A stretch of 64,000 nt of DNA, taken from NCBI GenBank assembly GCA_016808115.1, contig JAEQBH010004127.1, positions 186,001 through 250,000 of the forward strand, written 5' to 3'. Below are positions 33,985 through 45,639 of the stretch, piece after piece. Positions within the stretch are counted from its first letter, which is position 1, and the number at the start of each line of letters is the position of its first letter. The stretch is from Tetrastigma voinierianum (lineage: Eukaryota > Streptophyta > Magnoliopsida > Vitales > Vitaceae). A program made the position numbers and the translations under genes. The notes beneath the pieces were generated by a model. The model was not told where the DNA came from. It did not search any database and was given only the letters and a program-made list of their open reading frames with translations.

Positions 33985-35025
33985 AATGCCAAATGTCAGA
34001 GAAGCATGTGAGCAAAGTGACTTTCGACCCGACACATAAGTGAGCTTGATGCCGACAAAGGTGATGTGCACCCAGACATGTTGTTTATGAAGCGAGGCGG
34101 CGATCGATGAGGATAGAAGAAAATGAAAGGTTCTTAGAAGAAAGTAGGAAACAAGGTGGGATCTGAGTGTAGCAATGTGTGATGATGTGAACCACTCATC
34201 CAGGGATGGCAAATCGAGGCAAGTCACCATAAGATGGGAATGGTGATATGGATAATGACCCGGGGGACTGAGTGCGAAAGAGCGAAACCTCCTCCCGATG
34301 TGTCTCACGGATCGAGGAGAAAAGGATCATACAATGCTCTCTTTGCTTTTAGAAGAAAAATAAGTCCACTCGATCGAGAAATTACCTATGACAATCAAGC
34401 CGTGATACGGAGTCGGTGAGCCGTGCTAATCCACAAATACCGATTAGTAGACTCGAATGGCGTAACTTCTTTTTCTTTTCTGTCTTTTCTTTAATTATTT
34501 TTTTTTAATGTCTTGAATATGAAACAAAAGTAAGATGAATGCCACACTATGGCAAATCTAACCAATGAACCTCGAATCTCTCAAATCAAGATGGTCCTCG
34601 AGCTAAGACTCTTGGATCAGACCTTAGGGTGGAGCGAAGGGTGTGACCTGACCTAACCTATAGCTTGAGGGACATGAGTGTGTCATCATCATTTTGAGGG
34701 GAAAGTAAAAGTGGCAGATGATAGAAACAAAACTGAAAGCGAAGCAAAGTGAAGATGAAAATGGAGAATAAAAGAAAGCAGGTAATGATGAAAGAAAATG
34801 ACGAAGAATGACACAATGCTCGTAGATCGATTAATAAATACAAAAGTGCACGAGCGAGCTGACCCGGTCGAAAAGGTATGTAAAAATTTGAATGAAAAAA
34901 AAAAAGGCCGTAATAATACGCGTGAGGCTTTCAGAAGGGATATGATAGGATATATAAATATATGGGTGTGAAATAGGAATCACAATTTTCAGTGATGGCC
35001 ACCCCATCCTCGACCATGATCTCAC
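33985..35025 (-). other. 3' UTR of element H, part 1
   Basis: It follows the integrase stop on the minus strand. No protein motif recognised. A short A-rich/T-rich stretch lies near 34490 and 34895. Confidence 0.5.
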
Positions 35026-36260
35026 GCATAAAACATCTTGACTAATCCACGTTGGTGGCTCCCTGGAGCGATTTCCATGCAGAGTCTGTCGGCTAAGTAC
35101 ACTCCCTCTCTGAGATTAAATCTTGAATAACATACGACCCATTCCAAGTCGTTCTAAACTTGTCTCTAGGGTCGCTACCTCCTAGGATTGACCCTCTTTC
35201 TTAATGCGAGATTCGTCTTCCTCGATAGATTACGAGACATGATCGATGCCCTCGATCTCATCTCATCGAAAGGTTAAGGCGGTCATGCGAGGGCCCGGGT
35301 CCACTGCGGCCTCGGATCCTGCTTCACCTGAGTCTTATTCACCAAAAGATCCCATCTCAATCTCAACAAATATGCTTGCCTCCATACCATACACAGAGAA
35401 GCTACGGGGGTGGCTCGGTGGGGTCACGAAGATGTACGATAAACCCCTGACTCGAAGGGGCTTAACTTTTACCAATCCAGAAGTCGACCATCTTTCTGAA
35501 ATCCTGCCTTGATATTCTTATTCGTGGCCTCGATTTTGCCCCATTAATTACGCGGCTATCATGACGTCTGTGATCTTTAGTCTGATACTCCACGAGATCA
35601 ACATATATTACCTGCCACGAAATGCACCCCTCATAAAGAAATTGACATGAAGGACCCCATATGGTGGACAAATATGGAGTCGATGATTTAGCCACCTTGA
35701 CAGCTGTCCCGATCTAACATGGAAACGACTTCCACCCATTTGGTGAAATAGTTAGTGAAACTAAATGTACTCACGCCCGTTTGGAAGACTTGGGAGGAAT
35801 CTCCCATCGCGAAAATGGCCCAGGGGATGTGAGTGCATGCGACTCGGAAGGTGGCAATGTGTATCCAGTCTCAGGTGCATCGACCTGGGACATCTACCAT
35901 CTGAACTAGCAACAATCTGTCTCCATGCTAAACTAAAAGTAGTCAGTCCTCATGATTTTACGCTTTAGCATATGACCTCCCATGTGTGGGCCACGGACTC
36001 TACATGAACCTCTCATCACTCGTCTGACCACGGTTTTAGACATAATATCGACATGCCATCGAGGCGATCTCTATCACAATTGAATCCCATGAAACAACAT
36101 CCTGGCGGCGAATGTCTTTGTGCTCTCTTATCATACTTAGGGGGTGACTTTGGGTAAACTCGCATGAAACGAAATTGATAAATGTCGTGTAGTGCAGGAA
36201 TTAGCTCGTCTTGATCCTCAGTATCTCCCAATCAAAGCGACATTAAGTTGGTGTAGATCT
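35026..36260 (-). pseudogene. Tat-lineage integrase
   Basis: The N-terminal entry block is at 36231-36016 (HDIYQF, a YDKRAQR-like stretch, DGMSILCL). In the core, a VYGMEASIFVEIEMGS block near 35380-35330 is the Tat-type region after the catalytic domain. The C-terminus (about 35105-35026) reads REGVYLADRLCMEIAPGS, then LVKMFYA and a stop, the usual Tat integrase end. The catalytic aspartates cannot be read in one frame. It lies just after the second RNase H. Confidence 0.75.
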
Positions 36261-36600
36261 AGTCTCGATCAACAATGGTTGCCTTGATCCTTCTCCGCGG
36301 GGAATCCTCGGTCCTGACGAGGTGGCTAATGCATCAATATAAAGCGATTCTGCTCACAGAGCGGATGTATATATCTCGACCCATTGAACCCATCGACGAA
36401 ATGAATCCAGTAAGCATAGTAGGGCTTTGGCTTCGTCAGGAGTCCTCGAATGCAACGAGTCTCTTGAGATAACCAAGTTGGAATCCCCGTGGATCTCCAA
36501 TTGTCTATCTCTAAGATCAAGTGCAATCTCTAGGCACATGTCTGACATCATACTCAACTATATTATTCCTCAGCCGGTGATGATAAGAGAATGTCGGCCC
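36261..36600 (-). pseudogene. Additional RNase H-like domain of the Tat element
   Basis: 36557-36354 gives CLEIALDLRDRQLEIHGDSNLVIS, then a frame containing LDSFRRWVQWVEIY that corresponds to the DRFDELRYIHLPRA block in relatives. The GDSNLV motif between the RT-linked RNase H and integrase is a signature of the second RNase H domain of Tat elements. It shows stops and frame shifts. Confidence 0.72.
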
Positions 36601-37900
36601 AGGATGATATGGGAATATGATCACGCGAGGTGATATCAATAGGATACGATGCAGACCAGGCGATTGACGGCACCATCAAAGTACAACCACCATCCTACGA
36701 TGGTCATAAAAACAAACTTCTCATTAGGGACATCATCATCCAATCGATGCGTAAGTACCGGATACGAGCCAGAAAAGCGGATGATCTGTAGCCAACTTCC
36801 CTTTCTTGATTTTGTGTGACATACTAAATATTGAAACTCATCCAGCAGTACTAGCCATCTGCTAAGGCTGCGGTCGAATAGGCTATCAAACGGATACCTC
36901 AGCGGATCGATCGTGAGACGAAGTTTGAATACTGTCACATAATGTCTCGGTTTCACAGTGACCCAGGCGATTCCCGAATAAAGTGGCTCCAATCATAATG
37001 TATCTGCAGCTCGTACTCACAGCATCCTCTTTTCGAATAATAGATGGCTCGCTCCTTCCCTAAATCATCAAGCTGAGCTATCATGCATCACTCTGAATAT
37101 ATCTGAAATTGACAAATCTGACGAGGGTGCTACTGGTATAGGAGGCACTAAAGCGGAGGGGAGAGAAAGGGACACTCCTTAATCTTCTTAAAGCATCTTT
37201 GCGGTGTATTCCAAGCGTAGGCTGGTTCTCCCTCGAAAAGACGGAAAACGGTGTCACATATGTACATCGGTTTATGATGAAACGGCTAATATACTGTAAT
37301 AAGCCTAGAAAGCCTTTGATTTCTCTCTCAGTCCTCGAGGCAGGCATGTCAAGTATGGATCTGATCTTTTCAGGATCAACCTCATACCTGCTCCTTATGA
37401 TGTGTCTGCACTTCTTGGGGTTGACCTCGGCTGAAGCGTGCGATCCTCTCAAAGACACCACAGTAAGGCCCTCTCACCCAAGTGATATGCCCTGTCTCGG
37501 GACTTTACTATCATGTCGTCCACATATACCTTGACATCTCTATGCATCATGTTATGGAACAAAGTAGTAGTAGCTCTCTGAAAAGTGGCTCCTGCATTCT
37601 TCAACCCAAATGGCATAACTCGATAGCAGTAAGTATCGCACTCAGTAATGAAAGAAGCCTTTTTCATATCCTCTGAAGCCATCATAACCTGATTATACCC
37701 AGAAAATCCATCCATGAAGCCGCAACGCCGAGATGTCTACGGTCTTTGTCGATGACATATCTCGATGTGTGAGAGGGAAAATCATCCTTACAGGATTGGC
37801 TTTTTTCGGATCCATAGTCTACACAAACTCTAACCTTGCCATCCTTTTTTAGGAGCGGGGACGACATTGGCTAGCCCTTTCGGGATGCTCGACCCTTTGT
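36601..37900 (-). pseudogene. Tat reverse transcriptase and first RNase H
   Basis: 37867-37780 gives PLLKKDGKVRVCVDY. 37715-37449 is a clean frame, MDGFSGYNQVMM through YCYRVMPFGLKNAGATFQRA to VYVDDMIVKSRDRA, so the catalytic triad survives: Asp at 37712-37710 and YVDD at 37526-37515. 37461-37081 continues with NPKKC, VDPEKIRSILDMPASRTERE and GFLGLLQYISRF. RNase H follows at 36992-36636 with DPLRYPFD, RWLVLLDEFQY, and LYFDGAVN at its junction to the second RNase H. This is the best preserved RT in the window. Confidence 0.85.
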
Positions 37901-38874
37901 GGCTTGACACTAAGTTGCTTACAGTTTCTTCCTTAACTCTGAACAATCGAGGGTGTAGTCTCTTGATTACCTTGTTGGCCTAGTATGTGGTAGAGATGGG
38001 CGGTGATCTTTGCCTTATAGAAGAAGTCGAGGCTCGGCATGTCCTCACATGACCATGTAGTACATCCGAGAAATGACTTGGCAGATTGATCAAACCTATT
38101 CCTCTCATCGGGGAGATAGGGAAAGGCAATCCTAATCTCCACAGGCTAATTTGGTGTCTAAATCTATCAACTTTGTCTTTGCAATAGGGTGTAACTTTCT
38201 TGTCCTCGTATCGAGAATCACTTTGGTAGCCGCAGTGGAGTTATCGTGTCTCCATCATGAAACATCATATATGTGTTGTGATTGCGATGGTGTAATAAAG
38301 GAAAATGTTGTGACCTTTTGCAAGACTAAATAATCATGTCGTGTACCATTAGAAATATCATGAAGCGAGTAACAAACCCGGACATAGTGTCAAAAGAAGG
38401 AAATTGGGTCCAAGTCGAGACGCTCCCTCAGCGAAGCAGTATTATATGATTAATATCGGTAACAAGTCCATCATCATCTCTAGCATAGAAATCCCAGACA
38501 TATAAAAAAACAAAGGCGGGGCGCGGGTGGGTGCATCGAATGTGCCCGGTGTCGATCACTGACCATCACATCGGCCCACGGAGGGCATCATAAAGTGTCA
38601 CATCCTCAAAATCAATAGCGAAGAAGTCCAAACATGTCAGCAATGGGGCTGGTGATTTGCATCGAGGATCATTTATGCGATCATATCATCTTGTCTTTGT
38701 AAGTATCGGGAAAGTCACTCCATTAGTATCGTCCCCCGAAATTCATAGATAGGTCATGGTCGAAGCACCTCCTCGGGAAACACGCGAGAACACACTAGCT
38801 TCGTCCGTTGATGGAGTGCGACTATCCTTGGCACCGGGTGCCTTAGTTGTAGCCTAATTTCCCAAAGGGTCAGT
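37901..38874 (-). pseudogene. Protease-RT linker of the Tat element, part 1
   Basis: Mixed frames read HYVRVCYS, DYLVLQKVTTFSFITPSQSQ, STAATKVILDTRTRKLHPI and a CEDMPSLD block before RT. These match the long linker between protease and RT in Tat polyproteins. The other half of the linker is at 41539-42310, beyond the inserted family-S LTR. Confidence 0.65.
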
Positions 38875-41538
38875 TGTGACCGTCAGCCAGCCAGTACCTA
38901 TGGTCTCGGGTGTCAGATATCCACATTCACATGTCTCATATATTGAGACTCATTCCTGCATATTGAATTCATAATATACAAAAATATATGATAGACTATA
39001 ATCATAGTCTCTTTACAGTCCCTTTGATACTAAGAAGGTGTACATGTTTTAGTTCTACTCGAATATAATAGAATACAAAAACAAAACAAAACAAAGTCGT
39101 GTCCGACTCTCATCCCACCTCTGGTCGTGCTCACACTTTAACACATTGCACGAAGGGTCCCACGAAGAAGGAGTGAAGCGAAACCTAGTAGTGATAATCT
39201 CCTCTGAGGTTACTCCCCACCCTAGGTGCACGATGCAATGGTATATAACAAAGAAAACACATTCAATCAAGATTATGCAAGCCCTAGAATGGAATTCTTT
39301 ATGCCATGAATGGATGTAGACACACCATGTCCCGTATCTTTAGGAGTCCTCAGACTCCTCACACAACGCCTACACTCATGTGATAAAGCGAATCATTTTC
39401 AATGACATGTGTGATCATTATTAATTAATTCATATTTATTTACACAATCATGCGCCTTTTGGGTAGTGGGTTACGGTGTGCCAGCGTAGCTCCTAAACCC
39501 ATACACTTTTACGGCCTTTCACCGTTGGAGACTATGTCTGACCATAATTGATGGGTCTTTCACCTTGGGGGGAATCTATCCCAGCTTGCTGATACCTGGC
39601 ACATATTTTCCTTTACCATTTCATTAGCCTGTGCGACTCATTTGGACGTTATCCCATTGAATCGAGCCCACCCAATCAACATCAAACGCAGTGTCGATTT
39701 ACTAACCATGCACTCACACCCATTTAATGCGATGTTCACGTGCATATGCAATATGCCATTGCAAATTATATCATGTTACATATATGATGAGTGTTATATG
39801 TACATGCCTACTCATTCATTTTAACCCATGCATCAATTGGACATTTTTATCAATGAACACCTTAATTCCAATTAATCACACAATTCATGCCAACATATCT
39901 AAATACACCCATATTGACATCACAAGTCGTTACCAATCAATTAACGACTTACTTTAACCTCTAGGCCTAATTGTAACATATTATGTCCACAAGTAGCCCT
40001 CTGACAGAAATAATATATTAGCCTAAATCCACACTCTGATAACGTGTCACTCAATTATCAAGCAATGACACACAAACAGTGTATTTCATGTCAATTACCA
40101 TGCAAACATATATCACATCAAGCATATTAGCATATATAAATCCATGACTAAAAAAATGATTTCATACAGCCTTCCTTAGGCTAACTCACAGAAATTCCTA
40201 CCCAATACAATAGCCTATAACATGCCATGCAATGGTCATGTCTAAACTCGGCTATCCATATCGACACAACAAAGCAACCTGCACACTTGGTGAACAAACA
40301 TAGATTTCAGTATTTAATGATCGCAGTAATATAAAATTCACATGGATGGAGTACACTCAAAGAGGCTTTGTAGAGTCGAAGGCAACAAACGGAGTTTGAA
40401 CGAAGAAGTTATGGACGTCCGAAGTTGGAGGTCTCACATGAATAGCCAACCCTGCACACTTGTTTCAAAACAAAGATTTCAGAAGCGTTCAGATCACCCA
40501 CTGTCCTTTTCAAAAATATGGATGGAAGCTTGACCTAATGGTATTTCCATAGAGTCCAAGAACACCCGAAACAGAGTTCGGACGAAGAAGTTATGGTCAT
40601 CCAGAGTTGAAGAGGGCTCCTGCTTGACCTGGCCATTGCATACGACCTGTAGGCAGACCTTTCCACTTACACTACTCAAAGTAAACAGACCATAACTTGG
40701 GCTATAAAGGTTTTATTTGGGTAATTCAAAAGCCTAACATCAATTTCATTGATGTGGCTACAATTTACCTGAAGGACACATGGCCAAATGTCCTTTATTT
40801 CTTTTAGAAAACTAATAGTCCTAAATTAAATTTAATCGTAGGATAAAATAAAGGTGGCTTCCCATGGTTAAAGTATTCAATCCCCTTGCTTAGGATAGAC
40901 ACAACCATGACCCTTAAGGTAGAAATTAATCAGGAGAAGACACCTCTTGGTTTGTGAAAACTCCTGTAGTCTCTACTTGAAGAGCTTTTCTTGTGAGAAG
41001 CACTTTTCTTCTTGCCCGTCGGGCAAATCGGTCCGTCCTTGGGAACCTAGAGAGAAGGTGGATCTTCTCTCTCTAAGATTTCTCCCCCTTTTCTCTTTCT
41101 CCTCCTCCATCCCACCGGTTGGTCCAAGATGGTCAAGTTTGAAGAGTACTTTTTGCCACATGTCAATACCCCATTGGCTTCTTGGATTACCCTTATCACC
41201 TTATCTATCTACCTTGGATTTCTCTCCAATCATGTGTTGCCACATGTCTCTTATGGGTCTCACTTAAGCGCCTTGTTTGACTTACCCTGCACTTGACACG
41301 TGGCACTCTGTGAACCACTCATCACTTGCCAAGTGTCTCGTACTACCCTCGGTGCCTCGAAAAATGTGAAATTCCGACCGTCTCGGAATCCGAAGAAATT
41401 AGACGTGGTGGCTAGATTGAGATGATTTCAACGATGAAGTCCGTTTCATTATCCGAGATAAAAAAAATTTCGGATTTTTGACCAAAAAATACCGTTTTGC
41501 CATTTCTCAGAAAATTGAATTTTCTTGGGTTTTTTACA
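38875..41538 (+). repeat. Family-S LTR copy 3, splitting the Tat pol
   Basis: It starts TGTGACCGTCAG, ends GGGTTTTTTACA and is collinear with copies 1 and 2 (2,664 bp). Coding sequence of H stops at its left edge and resumes at its right edge on the minus strand, which fixes it as an insertion. Flanks TCAGT and TCCGG match at only three of five positions, so a target duplication is not proven. No internal region. Confidence 0.75.
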
Positions 41539-42310
41539 TCCGGTCTGGGAGCTAAATCTGGTGTGAAGGCTGTTGGATGCCTTTGGATCCCATTTGTCTA
41601 CCGTCATGATCGGTACTTTTGTGCGGGGTGCATGCTCTGATCTTGTAATAAAGTAGTCAACCAACTGAAAGGTATACAGGTGAAGGGGATAATCGAATGG
41701 AACCCCATACAAGCGAGCCCTCACCCTGTCCTGGCACATCCGTACCATGTGACGTGCATCGTCCTCTATAGGAGTGTAACCTAACCCATAAGGTATGTCA
41801 TGATCAACTGTAAAAGTAAACTCGCGCGGCCCCTGTTGGCGGCGACCCAACCCTAAGCCAGGCATATAAGACATGCCTCTCATCATACTAAGTACCAAAG
41901 TGTTGTTGTGGTGATCGAAAGACATAGGCACCGGGTCTCTACTGTCATCCTCTAAACTAAAGCTTGAACTTTTTTGAAATAAACCCCGATCGAATGTAGG
42001 TCATCCTCCTTTGTGGCTGATATGTATACAGGCTCGAGAAAAATATAAAACATCTACACGAGACTATATCGTGATAATGCCCCTCATGTATGAACTGACT
42101 TGATGAAGGAAGAAGATGGTAAAACACTTTGCCTCGCATGAATCCAAGAGGCGACGAAGCGAGGTTAAGGATAGGCGAATCCTAAAACCTGAAATAATAG
42201 AGTATCGACTAGCCCTAATCATGACATAATAAAGTGTGCCCATGGTAACCATAAGATTATACTAAGCTCGACAATCGAAGGCCGAATCGGTGATAAATCT
42301 ACAAGTGCAA
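41539..42310 (-). pseudogene. Tat protease C-terminus and G-patch-like linker
   Basis: 42252-41957 reads ISGFRIRLSLTSLRRLLDS and IFFLHQVSSYMRGIIT, corresponding to the protease end (family LLLGRPWIH, then LHQ.VKFI.EG). 41931-41620 is a clean 100-codon frame with PMSFDHHNNTLVLSMMRGMS, a glycine-rich MPGLGLGRRQQG, then DHDIPYGLGYTP, ARHMVRM and FDYPLHLYTFQLVDYF. The glycine pattern resembles the G-patch RNA-binding motif. It ends at the family-S LTR. The protease active-site Asp lies outside the preserved part. Confidence 0.75.
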
Positions 42311-43519
42311 TAAAGCGGACGGACGTTCGGGGGTGGGCCTTGTCGATGGGAACTGAATGCTTTTGTTGCACGAGCAACAAGAACATTCGCTATTCTAATC
42401 TTAGGTCCTTAGTTTTACAAAATTCCAAATTGCCCTTTTCACTTGGTTTATTTAGAGTTTAATCAATTTCTCATTTTAACATATAATATTAATCATATGC
42501 TCACATATTCATTTCACTTTTCACAATTTATCGATTTTCGGAAAAACCTAAGTTTAGCTCCCGATTCATTCTAGAATATAAAATAAAATAATTACAAAAA
42601 TTCGGGTATTTTTGGGGAAAGTTACAAGCTCCGTTTCTTTCATTTTTCTTTCTCTTTCTCACTAGCCAAACACCCTCGAGGATGATTTCTCGGGGGATGG
42701 TATTAATTCTCCTCCACTCCTTGAAGTAAAGGGAGCCTTTGAAGCGAAGGAACTTTGTGAAGCGGGGGTTTTTCCATGTTTTAACGGAGGTATTTTCCAC
42801 CATTAATGGTTTCTTTTCAAATATTGGCTTTAATCCCTTCGGATTACCTTGAAAGATCCATACTTGATAAGCTTTTAGGGTTCAATGGATGCTTATTGCT
42901 AGATCCATTAACATTCGTTAGTTATCATTTATGGGTTGTTGGAAGGAGATTCAAGGTGATGTTTTTATTTCCTTCAAATCCTAGGTTCGATCCCTTCGTG
43001 TCACCTTGAATGGTTAGTATTTGGTAAGCTCTCAAGGCTCATTGGATACTTATTGCTAGATCCAGTGATGCTCGTGGTTATCATTTATGGACAATTGGAA
43101 GGTGAGTCAAGGAGATGTTCTTCACTATCCGAGACCGTGTGATACCATTTTCAGGATATTTATCATGATTCAGATTAGTATAGCTAAATGAAAACCGATT
43201 CAGGAGGGATATGTTATCTCCTATCTGAGGGAAAAGATTAGAAAAACCTCTCATTTGCCTAGGAACCTAAACTAGTGACACGATACTTGAGACTTTTTCT
43301 ATTTTAATTCATTTATTTTCAGTTTAGCATTACAAAACCCTCACACTATCAAAACCCCAATATCCAAAATGAATGCGGTTCCAAGCCTCTGTATCAATCA
43401 CCACGAAGAAAACCCATCTTTGTGGACGATCCTAGAACCGCTATACTATAGTAGGTATGCTACGCTAGTATAAGGTATTAGGTCTGTTTTGTTGATTAAC
43501 CCCTTTGGGCCACGAATCG
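42311..43519 (+). repeat. Athila-type LTR K, 5'-truncated
   Basis: It carries the leader blocks of the A and B LTRs: GAGGATGATTTCTCGGGGGATGG near 42680, GGATGCTTATTGCTAGATCCA, AAACCCATCTTTGTGGACGA and the end GGCCACGAATCG. No primer site follows, so it is a solo or 3' LTR. The usual TGATTAGTG start is missing. An internal direct duplication of about 170 bp covers about 42850-43130. Confidence 0.65.
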
Positions 43520-43779
43520 TACTGCACCTCTGCTTGCTGGCCTGCAAGCTGGCCGATCAAAGCAGTTTGCTTATGGGTGAGCGACTACTAAGCTTATGAA
43601 AGATAAGGTGTATTAGAACACCTTTATCTGATGGGTTAAGGATCACGCCAAGACGAAGTGACTAATGCATAAAGACTAGGGTTTGTTTTTCCTACTGACT
43701 TTCCCAACTTGTTTACCGAATAGATCTTTTCCCTAGCCCTATTTTCACTCTCTTATTCGATTTATCGTTCTTGACTTTA

Positions 43780-45480
43780 TAAACTGGTATCTTACATAGA
43801 TGGATATGATAGTATACTTTTTACTCATTTTATCATACATTTACTCATATTTTTAGTAGTTTTCATCATATAAATAATAAGTGATCCTAATGCTTTAAAT
43901 GTTCAATTTGTGATTAGGTCAACCATGAGCTAATAGACAAAAAACAAAAGAGATAAAGCCAAAAATCAGCAAACTACATACGACAATAGCTATTGTGATT
44001 TAGTGTTTGCAGACACAATGATCTCAAATGGCTACAATATTTATATGGATGGATAGGATACTTCTCAGGCTTTCCAAAGATACCTTATTCACTCCATTTG
44101 GACTTCAAATGATCAAGTTATGACTCTTGGTAGTTGAAGGAAGAAGAGAAGAGAGTTGAAAAGTGACCAGTTAGAGAATTTTGTACATTCAGTCTTTATA
44201 ATAATTTTAAAGTGTTTTTTTCTGGAAATATCTAGATTCTAAAATTCAAGAGCTTTCCAACGGTACCAAGAACACCCGAATCGGAGTTTGGATGACAAAG
44301 TTATCACCTTACGAAGTTGGAGCAAAAACATGGGACTATCCTCGGGTTTGTGTAGCTATGTATATTGTGGCATAACGCCGTCTGAGGAGCCTGCCGCCCT
44401 TGAACCTAAGTACCAGATTATGGTTTCTGCCTACATTGCTCCTATTAGCGTTCGAGTTGGGTAGATTTTGGCCATTTTGAGCCTTAGTGGGGGGTTGAAA
44501 CTAAAACCCTAGAAACAACGAGGGAGGGGGATTTAGAGGAGATTTTTGGGAGGCACACTGAACACAAGGGGAAGGCAGATTTTGGGCATTTTTGAGAGAG
44601 AACAAGCTACCTTTGGGTGGAAACACCCTAGGGCTTATTCTTGGAGAGATTTCTAGGGTTTGTTCTTGGAAGGAAGAAGCAGCGGAAGAAGAAGAAGAAG
44701 ATAAAGGAGGAGAAGAAGGGAGCTTCAATGCCAAATTTGGTTTCTCTATTTCCTTTTCCGATTTTCTCTCTTTTGATGGTTGTATTTACTTTTCCCCTTA
44801 TGTTTTAGGTAGTTTTCTTAGGGTTTAGATGTAGCCAAAGACATGTTTGTATGAATCTCTCCTAATTTATATTGATTGATGTTTTCTTTCATATTTATGT
44901 TTAGTATTTCATTTGGATCTTAATGTTTGTGGGTATTTGGCCAATATTTGCATGATTTGTGGTTTGATTCAAAATTTGAGAAGTGAGAGTTAAAATTAGA
45001 CCATGGATTATTTACCCTCTAATTATCATGAGATAGATATATAAGTGAAATTAGGTTTGGTATTAAATTTATAGGGTTTGATACATCGCATAGCTGCAGT
45101 GGTTTGAGGCAGAGATGCGGTATAACCTTTTCTAAGGACAGTGTGCGGATGCTCGAGAGAGATTCGAATATACATTAGTGAAATAACCACGCAGTGAAAT
45201 TAAATCATCGATTAATTGGGTTAGGAGGTTCATGCATCATTGTTTAGGTGAAATCTAAGCCCTAAGGCTTTTTAGTCTTTATCTGATTATTCTACATACC
45301 TAGATTAGTGTCTTTGAGTTTTCTATAGATTTTCCACCATCCAAATAGAGCATAGGCTAGATTAGAGTGGTACCAAGTAACCTGATTCTCGAGTAGGAAG
45401 CGATACTCACTTATCATTATATTACTTGAAGTGACTCGTGCACTTGCGCACATAGGCGTACATTTACATAACCTGAATGC
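43780..45480 (+). repeat. LTR-like sequence J
   Basis: It shows LTR-type landmarks seen in plant Ty3 elements: a pyrimidine-rich start region around 43840, a GCTTTCCAACGGTACC...GGAGTTTGGATGACAAAGTTAT block at 44250-44305, a leader with purine-rich runs, and an end with ATACTCACTTATCA and GTGCACTTGCGCACA near 45420-45450. Boundaries and lineage are uncertain. The frame at 44592-44828 is a Glu-rich reading of an AG repeat and not supported as a gene. Confidence 0.42.
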
Positions 45481-45639
45481 ATTTATCAATATGATAAAGG
45501 ACACTGCTTGAGTATCGTTAGAGAGACATACCCATGCCTCTCTTCCTCTATGGCGGATCAAGAAAACCATTAGATTCTATTAGTGTGTCTCTTATCTTAC
45601 TTACTTGCTCTAACTCAAACTCGGTCGATTAGATAGATT

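Larger units (their letters stand above)
25162..42310 (-). mobile_element. Tat-lineage Ty3 element H, degenerate, with three LTRs of another family inside
   Basis: On the minus strand, from 42310 down, come protease end, linker, RT, RNase H, a second RNase H-like domain and integrase (stop near 35026). A long 3' UTR with minisatellites follows, then a Tat-type LTR. A second RNase H before integrase, a GGCGACTCC LTR end and a tandem-repeat 3' UTR are features of the plant Tat/Ogre/Retand group. Gag and the 5' LTR are not found: the element is cut at about 42310 by an Athila-type LTR. The LTR assignment is inferred from position and orientation. Confidence 0.7.
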
